DNA of 64,000 nucleotides from Paenibacillus rigui (GCF_002234615.1 NZ_NMQW01000017.1:372001-436000); one strand, 5' to 3'. Shown: positions 44,559 through 57,945, counted from the first letter of the stretch. A program made the numbers and translations. The notes: generated by a model not told the origin, from the letters alone.

Positions 44559-47147
44559 CTATGGAATCAGCTTGGTCCTTACCCGTATCTCCCCGTCAGA
44601 ATTCACACGCATTTGAATCTCGCCCTGCCGGTCGGTTCGAAAAACGCCTATTCTCCGCTCATGCAATCGATCCGTCACCTGAGCATTCGGGTGCCCGTAT
44701 ATATTATGAGCCCCTGCTGAAATGACTGCAAGCTTTGGCTTCCACGCGTCTAACCACGCCGGGCTTGAAGAGGTCTTACTTCCGTGATGAGCAATTTTTA
44801 ACACATCGACGGGTAAGATTGCCGCCTCCTCCGGGGTATTGGAAAGGGCTGCACCGAAAGCAGGGTCAATTACTCTATCTCCTGCTGCGGATTGCTGCTT
44901 CAGCCTGCGAAGCACAGCTTCTTCCCCCGCCTGATCCACATCCCCCGTAAACAACCACCTTGTCTGCTGCATCTTCATCACAAACACAATAGATTGTCCA
45001 TTTTGCTCCTTCTCCAATCGAATCGGCGCTTCTCTTTCCTCCTGAAAAGGAAACAGCATATGCAGCGCGGTCACTTCATCTACCTCCAAGATATCGCCGG
45101 AATAGGCTTTAACCAGCTGAGTCCCTTTATCTAACGCCGTTTCAAACAGCTTCTCCACCGCTGGGCCTGGCTTGAAGGTTCCGTTAAATACGAGCTGTTT
45201 TACCGGAATTTGCTCCAGCACTGCCTGCAGCCCCCCGATATGATCGGCATCCTGATGGGAGATGAACAAGTAATCAATCTGCTGTATCCCTCTTTTCTTG
45301 AGCAGAGGAACTAGCAGCTTCCGCCCTACTTCATAAGGATCCTTCCGTTCCTTCCACTCCTCCCCGGGCTTACGGAAAGACACCGTTCCCCCTCCATCAA
45401 TCAGTAGGATGCTGCGGCTCACCGGAGAACGAACCAGGATGCTGTCCCCTTGCCCTACGTCAATGAAATCCACCTCCCCATCCTTGCTCCAACGCTCGGC
45501 ATAGTAGCCCCAGAACAAAAGCAGCATCATCCAAAGCGTCCCGAAGGCAAGCAGCAAAGGGATGGCGGAAGCCTTCAAGCCCTCGGACAGCGGCGACCTC
45601 ATCGTATGCGATCCAAGCATAGGTCTTTGTTCTGCTGGCCGCAGCCCTTCCTTGTAAAGGTACACCCCATATAACAAAAGAACACCACCGCCATAATAAC
45701 AAGCAATCCAGGCGAAGCCAGGCGTACCCCAAATCGTTTGAAAGGCATCCCAGCCGCTGGCCAGATCTACCAGCCAGAATATCCAGCCGTTTAGCTTCGC
45801 AACAGCCCAGGCAATTGCCTTCCCCGCAGGCAAATAAGCTAACCCCAGCAGCATAGCCGCCGTTCCGGCAGGCATCACAGCCATGCTGAATAAAGGAACA
45901 AGACAAAGATTCGCGGCTAAAGAAAGCAGCGAGAATTGATTGAAATAATAAATGGAAACGGGAAACGAAACCGCTTGAGCGACGATAGCAATCGATAGCG
46001 CGTCTCTCCAGGAACGGGATCGGATGGGCAGCAGCCGGTTTACCGCAGGAACGCCGAGAATGAGGCCGATAGTTACCAGAAAAGACAGCTGAAAGCTGAC
46101 ATCGAGCAAATAGTACGGCTCCCAGACCAGCATCCCGAGCCCAACCAAAAGGACGACATGCAGCCCATCCTTCAAAGCATGGCGGTAGGCGGCATACAAA
46201 GCGATCAAGGCCATCAGACCTGCCCGGACAATGGATGGGGAAGCTCCTGTAACCGCTATATATAAGGGCATCATGATCATCGCTGTAATTAAATACGTTT
46301 CCCTCGTAAAGCCCAGCTTCCGCATGAGCCAAACCAGGCAACCCAAAAAAATTGTCACATTCAAGCCCGAAATCGCGATGATGTGAGTCAGACCCAGCTG
46401 AGAAAACTGCTGAAACTGCTGAGGGTCCAAATCATCCGTCAGCCCGATCAGCATTCCTTTCATAAAGCCGGCTTGCTCCTCAGGAAACAATTGTTCCACG
46501 CCGCTGCCCAGCCGATCCCGCAGCTGGTCGTTCCAACGCAGAAGCATCCGCCAATTCCAGGAAGAGGGCGGATGCACCTCCAGCTGCTCAGCTCCCTTCA
46601 CGGCGACCTGCCAATGAATATGCTGCAGCCGCAAGTAACGCCGGTAATCGAAGCCGCCAAAGTTGCGCGCTTCCTCGGGCAGCTTGGCTGTGCCCAGCAA
46701 TGACACCTTATCCGCTCGGCTCCACTGCAAGGCCGATTCCTGTTCCCGCTTCGTCAACAACTTGACGTTCACAAGAAACCGTTCCGAACCCTTCCCATCC
46801 GACTCCAAAATAAAAGTGGCCTTATCCCCATCCACCTCCACCGGGGTAGCAATCGTTCCTTGCAAAGAAACCGATGTCCCCGTCACGAACGTATCCGATG
46901 AAACGAAACTGTCGGATAAAGAAGAATGGTTGACCCGATCATAACCCCCATAATATCCCGCGGCAATTCCTATGAACAGCAAACCGCAAACGATTTTATG
47001 CCCGGGAAAAGGCACCAGCCAGAGCAGAACGGATACAATACCCAGTATAAGACTGGTAGTAAAAGAGAGCTTGGATAGCGGAGCAATGATCGCTAATGCG
47101 TAACCAGCAGTCCACAGCAGCGTTACGGCAACGATAGGCCTTTGGAT
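44559..47147 (-). CDS. comEC: DNA internalisation channel ComEC/Rec2
   Basis: The membrane channel for DNA uptake. The extended product is 862 residues: N-terminal membrane segments and OB-like domain, the Competence domain (GLTHIIAISGLNVTIFLGC), and a C-terminal metallo-beta-lactamase domain (FISHQDADHIGG, IAHHGSKTSSS). The family's N-terminal hydrophobic segment (QRPIVAVTLLWTAGYALA) lies upstream of the first usual start (GTG 47015). Between the in-frame stop at 47165-47163 and that GTG there is no ATG, GTG or TTG. An ATC at 47147 has GGAGG eight bases upstream, so initiation at AUC is proposed. If wrong, the protein starts at 47015 and is 818 residues. Confidence 0.88.
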   Translation of the reverse strand: MQRPIVAVTLLWTAGYALAIIAPLSKLSFTTSLILGIVSVLLWLVPFPGHKIVCGLLFIGIAAGYYGGYDRVNHSSLSDSFVSSDTFVTGTSVSLQGTIATPVEVDGDKATFILESDGKGSERFLVNVKLLTKREQESALQWSRADKVSLLGTAKLPEEARNFGGFDYRRYLRLQHIHWQVAVKGAEQLEVHPPSSWNWRMLLRWNDQLRDRLGSGVEQLFPEEQAGFMKGMLIGLTDDLDPQQFQQFSQLGLTHIIAISGLNVTIFLGCLVWLMRKLGFTRETYLITAMIMMPLYIAVTGASPSIVRAGLMALIALYAAYRHALKDGLHVVLLVGLGMLVWEPYYLLDVSFQLSFLVTIGLILGVPAVNRLLPIRSRSWRDALSIAIVAQAVSFPVSIYYFNQFSLLSLAANLCLVPLFSMAVMPAGTAAMLLGLAYLPAGKAIAWAVAKLNGWIFWLVDLASGWDAFQTIWGTPGFAWIACYYGGGVLLLYGVYLYKEGLRPAEQRPMLGSHTMRSPLSEGLKASAIPLLLAFGTLWMMLLLFWGYYAERWSKDGEVDFIDVGQGDSILVRSPVSRSILLIDGGGTVSFRKPGEEWKERKDPYEVGRKLLVPLLKKRGIQQIDYLFISHQDADHIGGLQAVLEQIPVKQLVFNGTFKPGPAVEKLFETALDKGTQLVKAYSGDILEVDEVTALHMLFPFQEEREAPIRLEKEQNGQSIVFVMKMQQTRWLFTGDVDQAGEEAVLRRLKQQSAAGDRVIDPAFGAALSNTPEEAAILPVDVLKIAHHGSKTSSSPAWLDAWKPKLAVISAGAHNIYGHPNAQVTDRLHERRIGVFRTDRQGEIQMRVNSDGEIRVRTKLIP

Positions 47148-47178
47148 GGCTTTCGCCTCCTTCTAATAATATATCGAC

Positions 47179-47224
47179 AAAAAAAGAACCTCCCCGCTGC
47201 TGCAAGCAGTGAAAGAGGTTCTTC
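47179..47224 (-). terminator. Terminator between comEB and comEC
   Basis: GAACCTC pairs with GAGGTTC, with an inner CACTGCT/AGCAGCG stem, followed by seven T residues. It ends only about 19 bases before the comEC ribosome-binding site. Confidence 0.85.
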
Positions 47225-47244
47225 CTCAGGCAAAGCTATTCAAA

Positions 47245-47751
47245 TTAATGCTGGACTTCGGCCATCGTCCCCTGCGGAGGCTCATACGCTTCCAGGCAGC
47301 GGAAGGTAATTCCTTTTTGCTGCATCAGCGACTTGACCTTGTCACTATCCTTGGGATACGGCCGGTGATACACGATTTCACTGATTCCGCTGTTCGCCAG
47401 CATATTGGCGCAGGTCCAGCACGGCTGATCCGTGACATAAACGACGGAGCCCTCCCGATCCTTCGGATCCGTGAAAAGCAGCAGATTTTGCTCGGCGTGA
47501 ATCGTCCGGATGCAGCGCTGTTTTTTGACTACCTGCTCGTCACCTCCCTGATTGAGAAGCTCGAACTCCTCTACCAGCATGCAGCCTGCCTCCGAGCAGT
47601 CAGGTACGCCCATGGGAGCGCCGTTATACGCTGCGCCCAGCAGCTTTTTACCCTGAACCAGCACCGCCCCTACATGCCTGCGGCTGCATTGGGATCGCGT
47701 CGAAGCCATATAAGCCATATCCAAGAAGTAGGTATCCCAATCTTTACGCAT
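47245..47751 (-). CDS. comEB: dCMP deaminase ComEB
   Basis: A 168-residue zinc cytidine/deoxycytidylate deaminase with the HAE motif (IHAEQNLLL) and PCWTC. In B. subtilis it lies between comEA and comEC and is not needed for DNA uptake. Here it lies 39 bases downstream of metY. Confidence 0.95.
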   Translation of the reverse strand: MRKDWDTYFLDMAYMASTRSQCSRRHVGAVLVQGKKLLGAAYNGAPMGVPDCSEAGCMLVEEFELLNQGGDEQVVKKQRCIRTIHAEQNLLLFTDPKDREGSVVYVTDQPCWTCANMLANSGISEIVYHRPYPKDSDKVKSLMQQKGITFRCLEAYEPPQGTMAEVQH

Positions 47752-47790
47752 GTATGATCTCTCCCAATCCTATCTCATCTTTATCTAATC

Positions 47791-49170
<1,380 letters not shown>

Positions 49171-49214
49171 TCATATTTGGTAAAAAAACGGAAGCGCTGT
49201 TATGCTTTATCGGA

Positions 49215-49793
49215 TTAAGGCTCCAAAGTAAGATAAGGCCTCATTTTTTCAAGCAGCTTCTCCCCTATGCCCTTCACGTTCAGAAGCTGCTCTACATGCT
49301 GAAACCGTCCCCCCATTTGATCCCGGTAGGCAACGATCGCCTTCGCCTTACTCTCCCCGATCCCCGGAATCGCCGTCAGCTGCTGGACATTAGCTGTGTT
49401 CAATGGAATTTTGGCAGCGGCTTTCCCCTCTGTCAACGGCTCCGGCTGCGCTGGCGGCTGGACCTGTGGTGATGATTTCCCCTCACTCGCATTCGTGGTT
49501 GAACTAGCCGTCTTGGCTTGTTCCGAGGAACCCGAGGAGCTATCCGCCTCCTTCGCTCCCTTGCTCTTCCCTGAGCCGGCTGCAGCTGCAGGTTGTTCCT
49601 TCCCTGCCCTGTCGCTATCCGACTGCTCCGACAGCAATTCACGCATTTCCTCATCTGCGGTACGCCAGCCCGATTGTGCATGAGAGGCTTCAATCCACAA
49701 CGAATATCCGAACCAGCCACACACGCCTAAGATCATGCAGCATATAACCAAAACAAGCGGAAGCGTCTTTTTATTCCAGGTCCATCCCGACAT
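49215..49793 (-). CDS. comEA: Competence protein ComEA
   Basis: The surface DNA receptor of competence. The 192-residue protein has an N-terminal membrane anchor (LPLVLVICCMILGVCGWFGY), a low-complexity Ser/Ala/Gly linker, and a C-terminal helix-hairpin-helix DNA-binding domain (NTANVQQLTAIPGIGESKA, VKGIGEKLLEKM). It diverges from comER. Confidence 0.94.
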   Translation of the reverse strand: MSGWTWNKKTLPLVLVICCMILGVCGWFGYSLWIEASHAQSGWRTADEEMRELLSEQSDSDRAGKEQPAAAAGSGKSKGAKEADSSSGSSEQAKTASSTTNASEGKSSPQVQPPAQPEPLTEGKAAAKIPLNTANVQQLTAIPGIGESKAKAIVAYRDQMGGRFQHVEQLLNVKGIGEKLLEKMRPYLTLEP

Positions 49794-49926
49794 GAATCAT
49801 CCATTCCCTCCATTCTTATTTATCCGTAAGTGTCAAGAAGACATCCTTGCTGCAAAGAAATTAACATATTCACCACCTTTAGCTCATATGGATTAAGAAG
49901 GCTGCAGTTATTCAGGGGGGATGGTC

Positions 49927-50760
49927 ATGAGAGTAGGATTCATAGGCACAGGCAGCATGGGCAGTATACTCATCGAAGCATTCATTCAATCGGGAGCTTT
50001 GAACCCGGATCAAATTGTGGCAACAAACCGTACGATCGATAAAGTGGAGCGATTGGCAGCATCTTACCCCGGCTTGCGGATCGCTGTGTCCAATATAGAC
50101 GTTGTGAGCAACAGCGATATGTTCTTCATCTGTGTGAGACCTGGCGACTATAAAGCCGTTCTCGCTGAAATCGGGGAAACCGTCCATCCTTCACAAATAC
50201 TGATTTCGATCACCAGTCCAGTGCTAATCCGGCACCTTGAGGAGCAAGCCCGATGCAAAATCGCCAAAATCATTCCGAGCATCACCAACTATGCGTTAAG
50301 CGGAGCGACACTCTGTATTTACAGTGACCGCATGACCGTTGAAGACGAAGAGGTTCTGGAAAACTTGCTTTCCCATATTAGCGCTCCTATTCGCGTATCC
50401 GAGAAATACACAAGAGTATCGTCCGATCTTACCAGCTGCGGCCCCGCCTTCCTCTCCTATTTCATTCAAAAATTTGTCGATGCCGCCGTTCAGGAAACCG
50501 GTATATCGGAGCAAGAGGCCACCCAACTAGCCAGTGAAATGACATTGGGCACCGGCAAGCTCCTGACCACAGGCGGGTTTACGCCGGAGGCTATTCAAAA
50601 ACGCGTATCCGTTCCGGGAGGGATTACTGCCGAAGGACTCCGCATAATGGAAAAAGAGCTGCGCGGAATGTTCAACCATGTGATCCGCACAACTCATGCT
50701 AAATACGAAGAGGATTTGGAAAAGCTGGAAGCACAGTTTTTGAACACCAAGGTGGACTAA
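49927..50760 (+). CDS. comER: Late competence protein ComER, pyrroline-5-carboxylate reductase family
   Basis: A 277-residue protein with an N-terminal Rossmann motif (GFIGTGSMGSILIEA) and a ProC-type C-terminus with SCGPAFLSYFIQKFVDAA and GGITAEGLRIME. ComER sits divergently beside comEA, as in B. subtilis. ATG 49927 follows GGGGGG. The role in competence or sporulation entry is reported for the family; catalysis is unproven. Confidence 0.92.
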   Translation: MRVGFIGTGSMGSILIEAFIQSGALNPDQIVATNRTIDKVERLAASYPGLRIAVSNIDVVSNSDMFFICVRPGDYKAVLAEIGETVHPSQILISITSPVLIRHLEEQARCKIAKIIPSITNYALSGATLCIYSDRMTVEDEEVLENLLSHISAPIRVSEKYTRVSSDLTSCGPAFLSYFIQKFVDAAVQETGISEQEATQLASEMTLGTGKLLTTGGFTPEAIQKRVSVPGGITAEGLRIMEKELRGMFNHVIRTTHAKYEEDLEKLEAQFLNTKVD

Positions 50761-50865
50761 AGCGATGCTTTCGCTATTCCGGTATGAACCGCCCTGCGTA
50801 TGGCTTGTCGCCTGCTGCAGAGCGGTTATTTGTTTGGTTCATGCTGATGAACAGCTTCGGACCGA

Positions 50866-53316
<2,451 letters not shown>

Positions 53317-53372
53317 TTCCTTGCTCCTCCTTCAACATTTAACGGAAAACGTTCGTGCTTTCTATGCTACCA

Positions 53373-53650
53373 AAAAAGCCCCTCATCGCTAGCGCAACGC
53401 TAGGGACGAGAGGCATGCTTCCCGTGGTACCACCCTAGTTAACAGCGGGCATGCTTTGCCCGTGCTCACTCTTCCCCTTAACGCGGGGGCAACGACGAGG
53501 GTTAGGGCCGGCTGCAAGTCACGGTGACTAACCGCGGCTTCGATTCCAGCTTTTCTCCTCTGGCTCCAAGACGAGTTCACTCTTGATCATTACCGGCTTG
53601 CACCCTTCCGCCGGCTCTCTGCCAAATGACGCCAAGTTACTACTTCTTAT
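53373..53650 (-). promoter_or_regulatory. Leucine T-box leader of leuS
   Basis: On the minus strand the T-box AGGGTGGTACCACGG (53436-53422) is followed by a terminator (CCTAGCG with CGCTAG, and CTCGT with ATGAG, then TTTTTT at 53378-53373). In Stem I, GAACTC gives the specifier codon CTC (53575-53573) for leucine. Uncharged tRNA-Leu should pair with the TGG of the T-box and allow readthrough into leuS. The remainder of the 53317-53799 stretch holds the leuS ribosome-binding site and AT-rich promoter sequence. Confidence 0.93.
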
Positions 53651-53799
53651 CACAGCTATGTGGATATAAAGCGATTATATGTAAAAATCGCCAAACATGT
53701 CAAGTGTGCACGGCCTGCTCCCGGATTAGATTCCGCATAAACTGGGAAAACTAGGGACAAATTCATCGAATACACTATTTTTCACGAGAGGTGACAACT

Positions 53800-53886
53800 A
53801 TGTCAGGGCTTTGGAACGGAATTGTATTATCCTTGCCGCTGTGGGGGATGATCCTTTGCATTGTGCGGCTCATTCTGTCCCTTTAA
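53800..53886 (+). CDS. 28-residue hydrophobic peptide
   Basis: ATG at 53800 with GAGAGGTG upstream opens a 28-codon frame ending in TAA. The product is one membrane-spanning helix (LWNGIVLSLPLWGMILCIV) with a C-terminal Arg. No family is recognised. It stands convergent to the methyltransferase gene. The ribosome-binding site and composition are suggestive only. Confidence 0.45.
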   Translation: MSGLWNGIVLSLPLWGMILCIVRLILSL

Positions 53887-53909
53887 CAAAACAAGCCATC
53901 CAGAACATG

Positions 53910-54719
53910 CTATTTATGTGCCACAAAAAATGCTCTCTGTGTCGTATCCGTCACCGGCTTCCATGCAAAATCCCCATATGTCTCAATGTCCCGAAAGCCT
54001 GCGGCCTGCAGCTGCTGCTTCATCCATGCCAAATCATAAGCCCTTTGCACATGCAATTCATCTATACGACGAAATCGTTCCTGCCCCTCCGCCGGTTGGG
54101 ATGACAAGGGGTTTCCGTTACCATGGTAAGGCTCCTCCTTGACAAAAATCGTCAAAGCATGCTCAATCTCACAGCGTTCCTCATCCAGCTCACTAGTCCA
54201 AATATAGGCAATGTCATCCTCATTCAAAAAAAACGGCTGCTCCTCAGCATAAGCTTGCAGCTGATAAGGAGTATGAACATCAAACACGAACGTCCCGCCC
54301 GGATTCAGCCCTTCAAAAACTTGAACGAAGGTTTGGGCAACCTCTTCTTCCTCGAGCAAATAATTTATGCAATCGCACATGGAGATGACCGCATCCACCG
54401 GCCGATGCAGCTCCCACTCCCGCATATCCTGCTGAAGCCAAGCAATAGAGCCTCCCGCAGGAAATATCTGCGCACGCTCGCTCTCCTGCATTTTTTGCTG
54501 AGCGACCGCCAGCATATCCTCCGACAAATCGATGCCGTACACTTCATATCCTTGTTTGGCCAATGGTATAGACAAAGCTCCCGTTCCACAGCCCAAATCT
54601 ACAATCGACCTGGGTTGTCCGTTCTTTATCCAGCATTGTTTGAGAAAATCAAGCCATGCCGGATAAGGCATTTCTTCCATAAGCCGATCATAATGGTATG
54701 CGAACCGATCATAAGCCAT
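53910..54719 (-). CDS. Class I SAM-dependent methyltransferase, YqeM-like
   Basis: A 269-residue methyltransferase with SIVDLGCGTGALSIPLAKQ (motif I), YGIDLSEDMLAVA (motif II) and AVISMCDCINYLL. Its place upstream of comER and downstream of the rsfS cluster matches B. subtilis yqeM. Substrate unknown. The second ATG (54719) has better spacing to GGAAGGGG. Confidence 0.88.
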   Translation of the reverse strand: MAYDRFAYHYDRLMEEMPYPAWLDFLKQCWIKNGQPRSIVDLGCGTGALSIPLAKQGYEVYGIDLSEDMLAVAQQKMQESERAQIFPAGGSIAWLQQDMREWELHRPVDAVISMCDCINYLLEEEEVAQTFVQVFEGLNPGGTFVFDVHTPYQLQAYAEEQPFFLNEDDIAYIWTSELDEERCEIEHALTIFVKEEPYHGNGNPLSSQPAEGQERFRRIDELHVQRAYDLAWMKQQLQAAGFRDIETYGDFAWKPVTDTTQRAFFVAHK

Positions 54720-54744
54720 TCCATTCATCCCCTTCCTTATCTAC

Positions 54745-54812
54745 GCACAAAAAAAACCGTCTCTGCTGCGAGGCTGGTTGTCCGCTAGCGACATTACATC
54801 GCTCTAGCAGAG
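54745..54812 (-). terminator. Branched terminator after the S1-domain gene
   Basis: On the minus strand CTCTGCT pairs with AGCAGAG across an inner AGCGA/TCGCT hairpin, and ACGG plus eight T residues follow. It lies about 40 bases after the stop at 54850. Confidence 0.65.
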
Positions 54813-54849
54813 CCCCTCGGCAAACCAGAGCCGGTAGGTAAAGCTCATA

Positions 54850-55743
54850 TTATTGCTCTTGCTGCGCTTCCTGCTTCAAATGAGTCCAGCTGCCTTGCTG
54901 GTATACCAAACCTTCACGCATCAGCTTTCCGATAGCCCGTTTGAAAGCCGACTTGCTAATCTGGAACCGCTGCATGATCACATCAGCCGGCGTCTCGTCC
55001 GAATAAGGCATAGCCCCATTAGGCCGTTCCCGCAGCACAGCCAGAATCCGCTCGGCGTCTTCATCACGTCCTGCTTCCTTCGGTGCTCTCATCGTGCAGT
55101 TGACGTTGCCGTCTTCACGCACATACCCTACGCGCACCTCAACCTCTTCGCCCAGACGCAGAAGACGCGTCCGTTCGGAGGAATGAATCATCCCGATCAC
55201 GCCGAAGCCAATCACGCCTCCGTCGAGTACGAGGAAGGTGCCCATTTGCAGCGGCTTGTACACCCGGCCTTTGACCGTAGTGTTCTTCCAGCTGGCTGGT
55301 GCATCGAAGCACAATGGCTTCAAATCATGCTCACTCGCCGTCTTCGCGATCAATCTTCCCTGACGGTCATGGGCGAGGATAACGAATACCTTATCCCCAA
55401 CTTGGGGACGGAGCTCTGGCAGCTCCGGCTGCTCTCTGAACGGCAGCAGCAAATGACGGCCCAAGCCCATTTCAAGAAAACAGCCGAACCGGCGGTGAAT
55501 ATCGACAACCTCCAGCAGAGCCACTTGACCCAGCTGAATTAGCGGTTCGCGCATCGTTGCCGCCAGACGGTCCTCCGAATCATAGAACAGAAACACTTCG
55601 ACTTCCTCGCCGACAGGAACATCGCCTACAGCTTCACTGTAATGCAGGAGTACATCCTGCACACCATCCGTCAAGAAATATCCGTGAGGCGATACTTCTC
55701 TCGCTACCTCCAGATCATACCACTTACCCGCTTCCAGACTCAT
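54850..55743 (-). CDS. S1-like RNA-binding protein, CvfB/YitL family
   Basis: A 297-residue protein with tandem S1-like domains (HGYFLTDGVQDVLLHYSEA, RFGCFLEMGLGRHLLLPFRE) and a C-terminal winged helix (QRFQISKSAFKRAIGKLMREGLV). The family regulates virulence factors in Staphylococcus and binds RNA. The start ATG overlaps the rsfS stop (ATGA), so it is coupled to rsfS. Confidence 0.9.
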   Translation of the reverse strand: MSLEAGKWYDLEVAREVSPHGYFLTDGVQDVLLHYSEAVGDVPVGEEVEVFLFYDSEDRLAATMREPLIQLGQVALLEVVDIHRRFGCFLEMGLGRHLLLPFREQPELPELRPQVGDKVFVILAHDRQGRLIAKTASEHDLKPLCFDAPASWKNTTVKGRVYKPLQMGTFLVLDGGVIGFGVIGMIHSSERTRLLRLGEEVEVRVGYVREDGNVNCTMRAPKEAGRDEDAERILAVLRERPNGAMPYSDETPADVIMQRFQISKSAFKRAIGKLMREGLVYQQGSWTHLKQEAQQEQ

Positions 55744-56087
55744 ACTCTCTCTACCACTTTCGCATCCGACCAAAGCCGTTCAATATTGTAATATTCACGA
55801 TCATCGCGGTGGAACACGTGGACCACTACATCGCCCAAATCGACCAGCACCCAGCGCGCCGTATCCATACCTTCCATCCCGCGTACCTGTGCACCATGCT
55901 CTTCCGCTCTTTTCCGAACCTCCGTTGCAATAGCCTGTACTTGTGTTTCGGAATTCCCGTGACAAATCACAAAATAATCTGCAATCATCGAAATGCCCTG
56001 CAGATTCAATGTGATCAAATTCATCGCTTTTTTATCGTCAGCCGCGTCAACGACTAAACTCATCAATTGATCTGGATTTACACTCAT
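55740..56087 (-). CDS. rsfS: Ribosomal silencing factor RsfS
   Basis: RsfS (YqeL) binds L14 and blocks subunit joining in starvation. The 115-residue protein has KAMNLITLNLQGISMIADYF and RWVLVDLGDVVVHVFHRDDR-EYY. ATG 56087 follows CTAGGAGGACATGG. Confidence 0.95.
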   Translation of the reverse strand: MSVNPDQLMSLVVDAADDKKAMNLITLNLQGISMIADYFVICHGNSETQVQAIATEVRKRAEEHGAQVRGMEGMDTARWVLVDLGDVVVHVFHRDDREYYNIERLWSDAKVVERV

Positions 56088-56196
56088 TCCATGTCCTCCT
56101 AGACGTTTTCTTTTGCCATTATTGTATCTATCCAAGGTTTTGCTAAGGCCCGGGAAAATCTATGCCCGCCGCTGCGCTATCCTTAATCACGAATAG

Positions 56197-56781
56197 CTAA
56201 GACTCCGGCAGCTCCGACTGTTTGATTTCATCAATCAGGCCGTTTCGCGCGTAAAGCGTTTGCGGATACACCTTTTTCCCATGTTCCAGCAAAAACCGTA
56301 TCGTTCCATCGAACGCGGTAAGCAATGCCTTCTCTACACTATGTTCGGCGATTTCACGAATATTATGCACTCCAGGGAAATCCCGCCCGGGCTCCATATA
56401 ATCCGCCAAGCAAACCACCTTCTCCAGCAGCGTCATATGCTCCCTGCCTGAAGTATGATAACGGATGGCGTCCAATATAGCCTCATCGTCAATCCCGTAA
56501 TCGCGTTTCGCAATATAAGCACCGGCATGCGCATGCCATAGCTCCTTGTCATAATCCAGCAGGTCCTGAGGCAGACCCTGCTCCCGGATCACTTTGGCCT
56601 GCTCCTGAACAGGCCAATACTTGCATACATCGTGCAATATCGAGGCGATATAAGCTTTATCCGCATCGCAGCCGTATTTACGCGCAAGCCATACCGAGGT
56701 TTCCATCACGCCCAATGTATGCTCCCACCGCTTGGCGGGCATCTGGGCTTTCACTCCTTCAATCAACTGCTTGCGTTCCAT
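56197..56781 (-). CDS. yqeK: HD-domain phosphohydrolase YqeK
   Basis: A 194-residue HD-superfamily enzyme that hydrolyses Ap4A symmetrically in this family. HD metal ligands are in SILHDVCKYWP, with HAHAGAYIAKRDYG and IRYHTSGREHM. It overlaps nadD by 23 bases. Confidence 0.94.
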   Translation of the reverse strand: MERKQLIEGVKAQMPAKRWEHTLGVMETSVWLARKYGCDADKAYIASILHDVCKYWPVQEQAKVIREQGLPQDLLDYDKELWHAHAGAYIAKRDYGIDDEAILDAIRYHTSGREHMTLLEKVVCLADYMEPGRDFPGVHNIREIAEHSVEKALLTAFDGTIRFLLEHGKKVYPQTLYARNGLIDEIKQSELPES

Positions 56782-57358
56782 AGATACCGTTCTCCTCTAT
56801 ATATTCGTATACGCGGTCGGGTACCATATAGCGGACGGATTGCCCGTTGGCTATGCGGTTGCGGATTCTCGTCGAGGATAGCTCCATCAACGGCATTTCC
56901 GCCAAGGTGACGGCTGCCTGTACTTGTTCAGGCAAATCCTCAAGGTCCAAAATATAGCCTGGCCGCTTGAGCCCGATAAACGAAATCAAGTGGACCAGCT
57001 CCCCGATTTGATACCACTTCGGCAAAAATTGCACCATATCCGCTCCAATAATATAAGAAAAATGAATGCCGGGATGCTCCTGAAGGAGCAGCTTCACGGT
57101 ATCGATACTATAGGATATGCCGCCTTTGCGAAGTTCGATATCGAGCGGACGAAAATACGGATGCGATTCCACAGCAAGCTTTACCATATGCAAACGCTGC
57201 TCCGCAGAAGCTTTCGGCGCGTGTTCCTTATGCGGAGGCACGTTCGTCGGCATGAACCACACCTCGTCAAGCCCCGCTTGCTCATAAGCGTGCTGTGCCG
57301 CAATCAGGTGACCGATATGAATAGGATCAAAGGTCCCTCCCATGATGCCAACCTTCAT
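56759..57358 (-). CDS. nadD: Nicotinate-nucleotide adenylyltransferase
   Basis: NadD makes deamido-NAD+ in NAD synthesis. The 199-residue protein has GGTFDPIHIGHL, PTNVPPHK and ELSSTRIRNRIANG (ISSTxIR motif). Start 57358. Confidence 0.96.
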   Translation of the reverse strand: MKVGIMGGTFDPIHIGHLIAAQHAYEQAGLDEVWFMPTNVPPHKEHAPKASAEQRLHMVKLAVESHPYFRPLDIELRKGGISYSIDTVKLLLQEHPGIHFSYIIGADMVQFLPKWYQIGELVHLISFIGLKRPGYILDLEDLPEQVQAAVTLAEMPLMELSSTRIRNRIANGQSVRYMVPDRVYEYIEENGIYGTQAVD

Positions 57359-57401
57359 CCTTACACCTCTTTTTCAACAGAGATTAGGTTCTTTGTGCTT
57401 G

Positions 57402-57695
57402 TTAGACCGGAAGCTCTATCGTTTTGTGATCCTTGGATTCCTTATACAATACGATGATCTTGCCGATCACCTGTACCAGCTCCGCGCCTGCACCTTCAGC
57501 CAGCTGCTGCCCGATCTCGTTACGATCCTCCAGACAGTTGTTCAGCACCGTGATTTTGATCAGCTCGCGCACTTCAATCGCTTCTTCAATATGACGGATC
57601 AGGTGATCGTTTACTCCGCCTTTTCCTACTTGAAAAATAGGGTTCAAATGATGCGCCAAAGAGCGCAAATGTCTTTTTTGTTTACCTGTTAGCAT
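57402..57695 (-). CDS. yhbY: Ribosome assembly RNA-binding protein YhbY
   Basis: A 97-residue CRM-domain protein (B. subtilis YqeI) with LTGKQKRHLRSLAHHLNP and VGKGG. ATG 57695 follows GAGGAATCACCATC. The region 57696-57945 upstream shows no further gene or clear signal. Confidence 0.92.
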   Translation of the reverse strand: MLTGKQKRHLRSLAHHLNPIFQVGKGGVNDHLIRHIEEAIEVRELIKITVLNNCLEDRNEIGQQLAEGAGAELVQVIGKIIVLYKESKDHKTIELPV

Positions 57696-57945
57696 GATGG
57701 TGATTCCTCTATTCTGATGTGATAGGCGTGCAATTGGGCTGCTGCGTAGTCCTCTACAAATTCGGTGAATGCGGCACACTTCTCATGCGGATCGTTCTTC
57801 CGAGAATTTCACAGCTTAGCGCTAAAAATCCGAGGACAAAGGCGAACGCTGACGTTTCTACAAAACGATTCCGCCTGCTCCATTACCTGATTCACGTTTA
57901 AAGGACAACACTACTTACAAGGCCCTCTCTACCTCTACACGCGAG

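Noticed and set aside
57696-57945. Possible gene between yhbY and aroE
   Set aside because: Short frames there have no ribosome-binding site or recognisable sequence; treated as intergenic.
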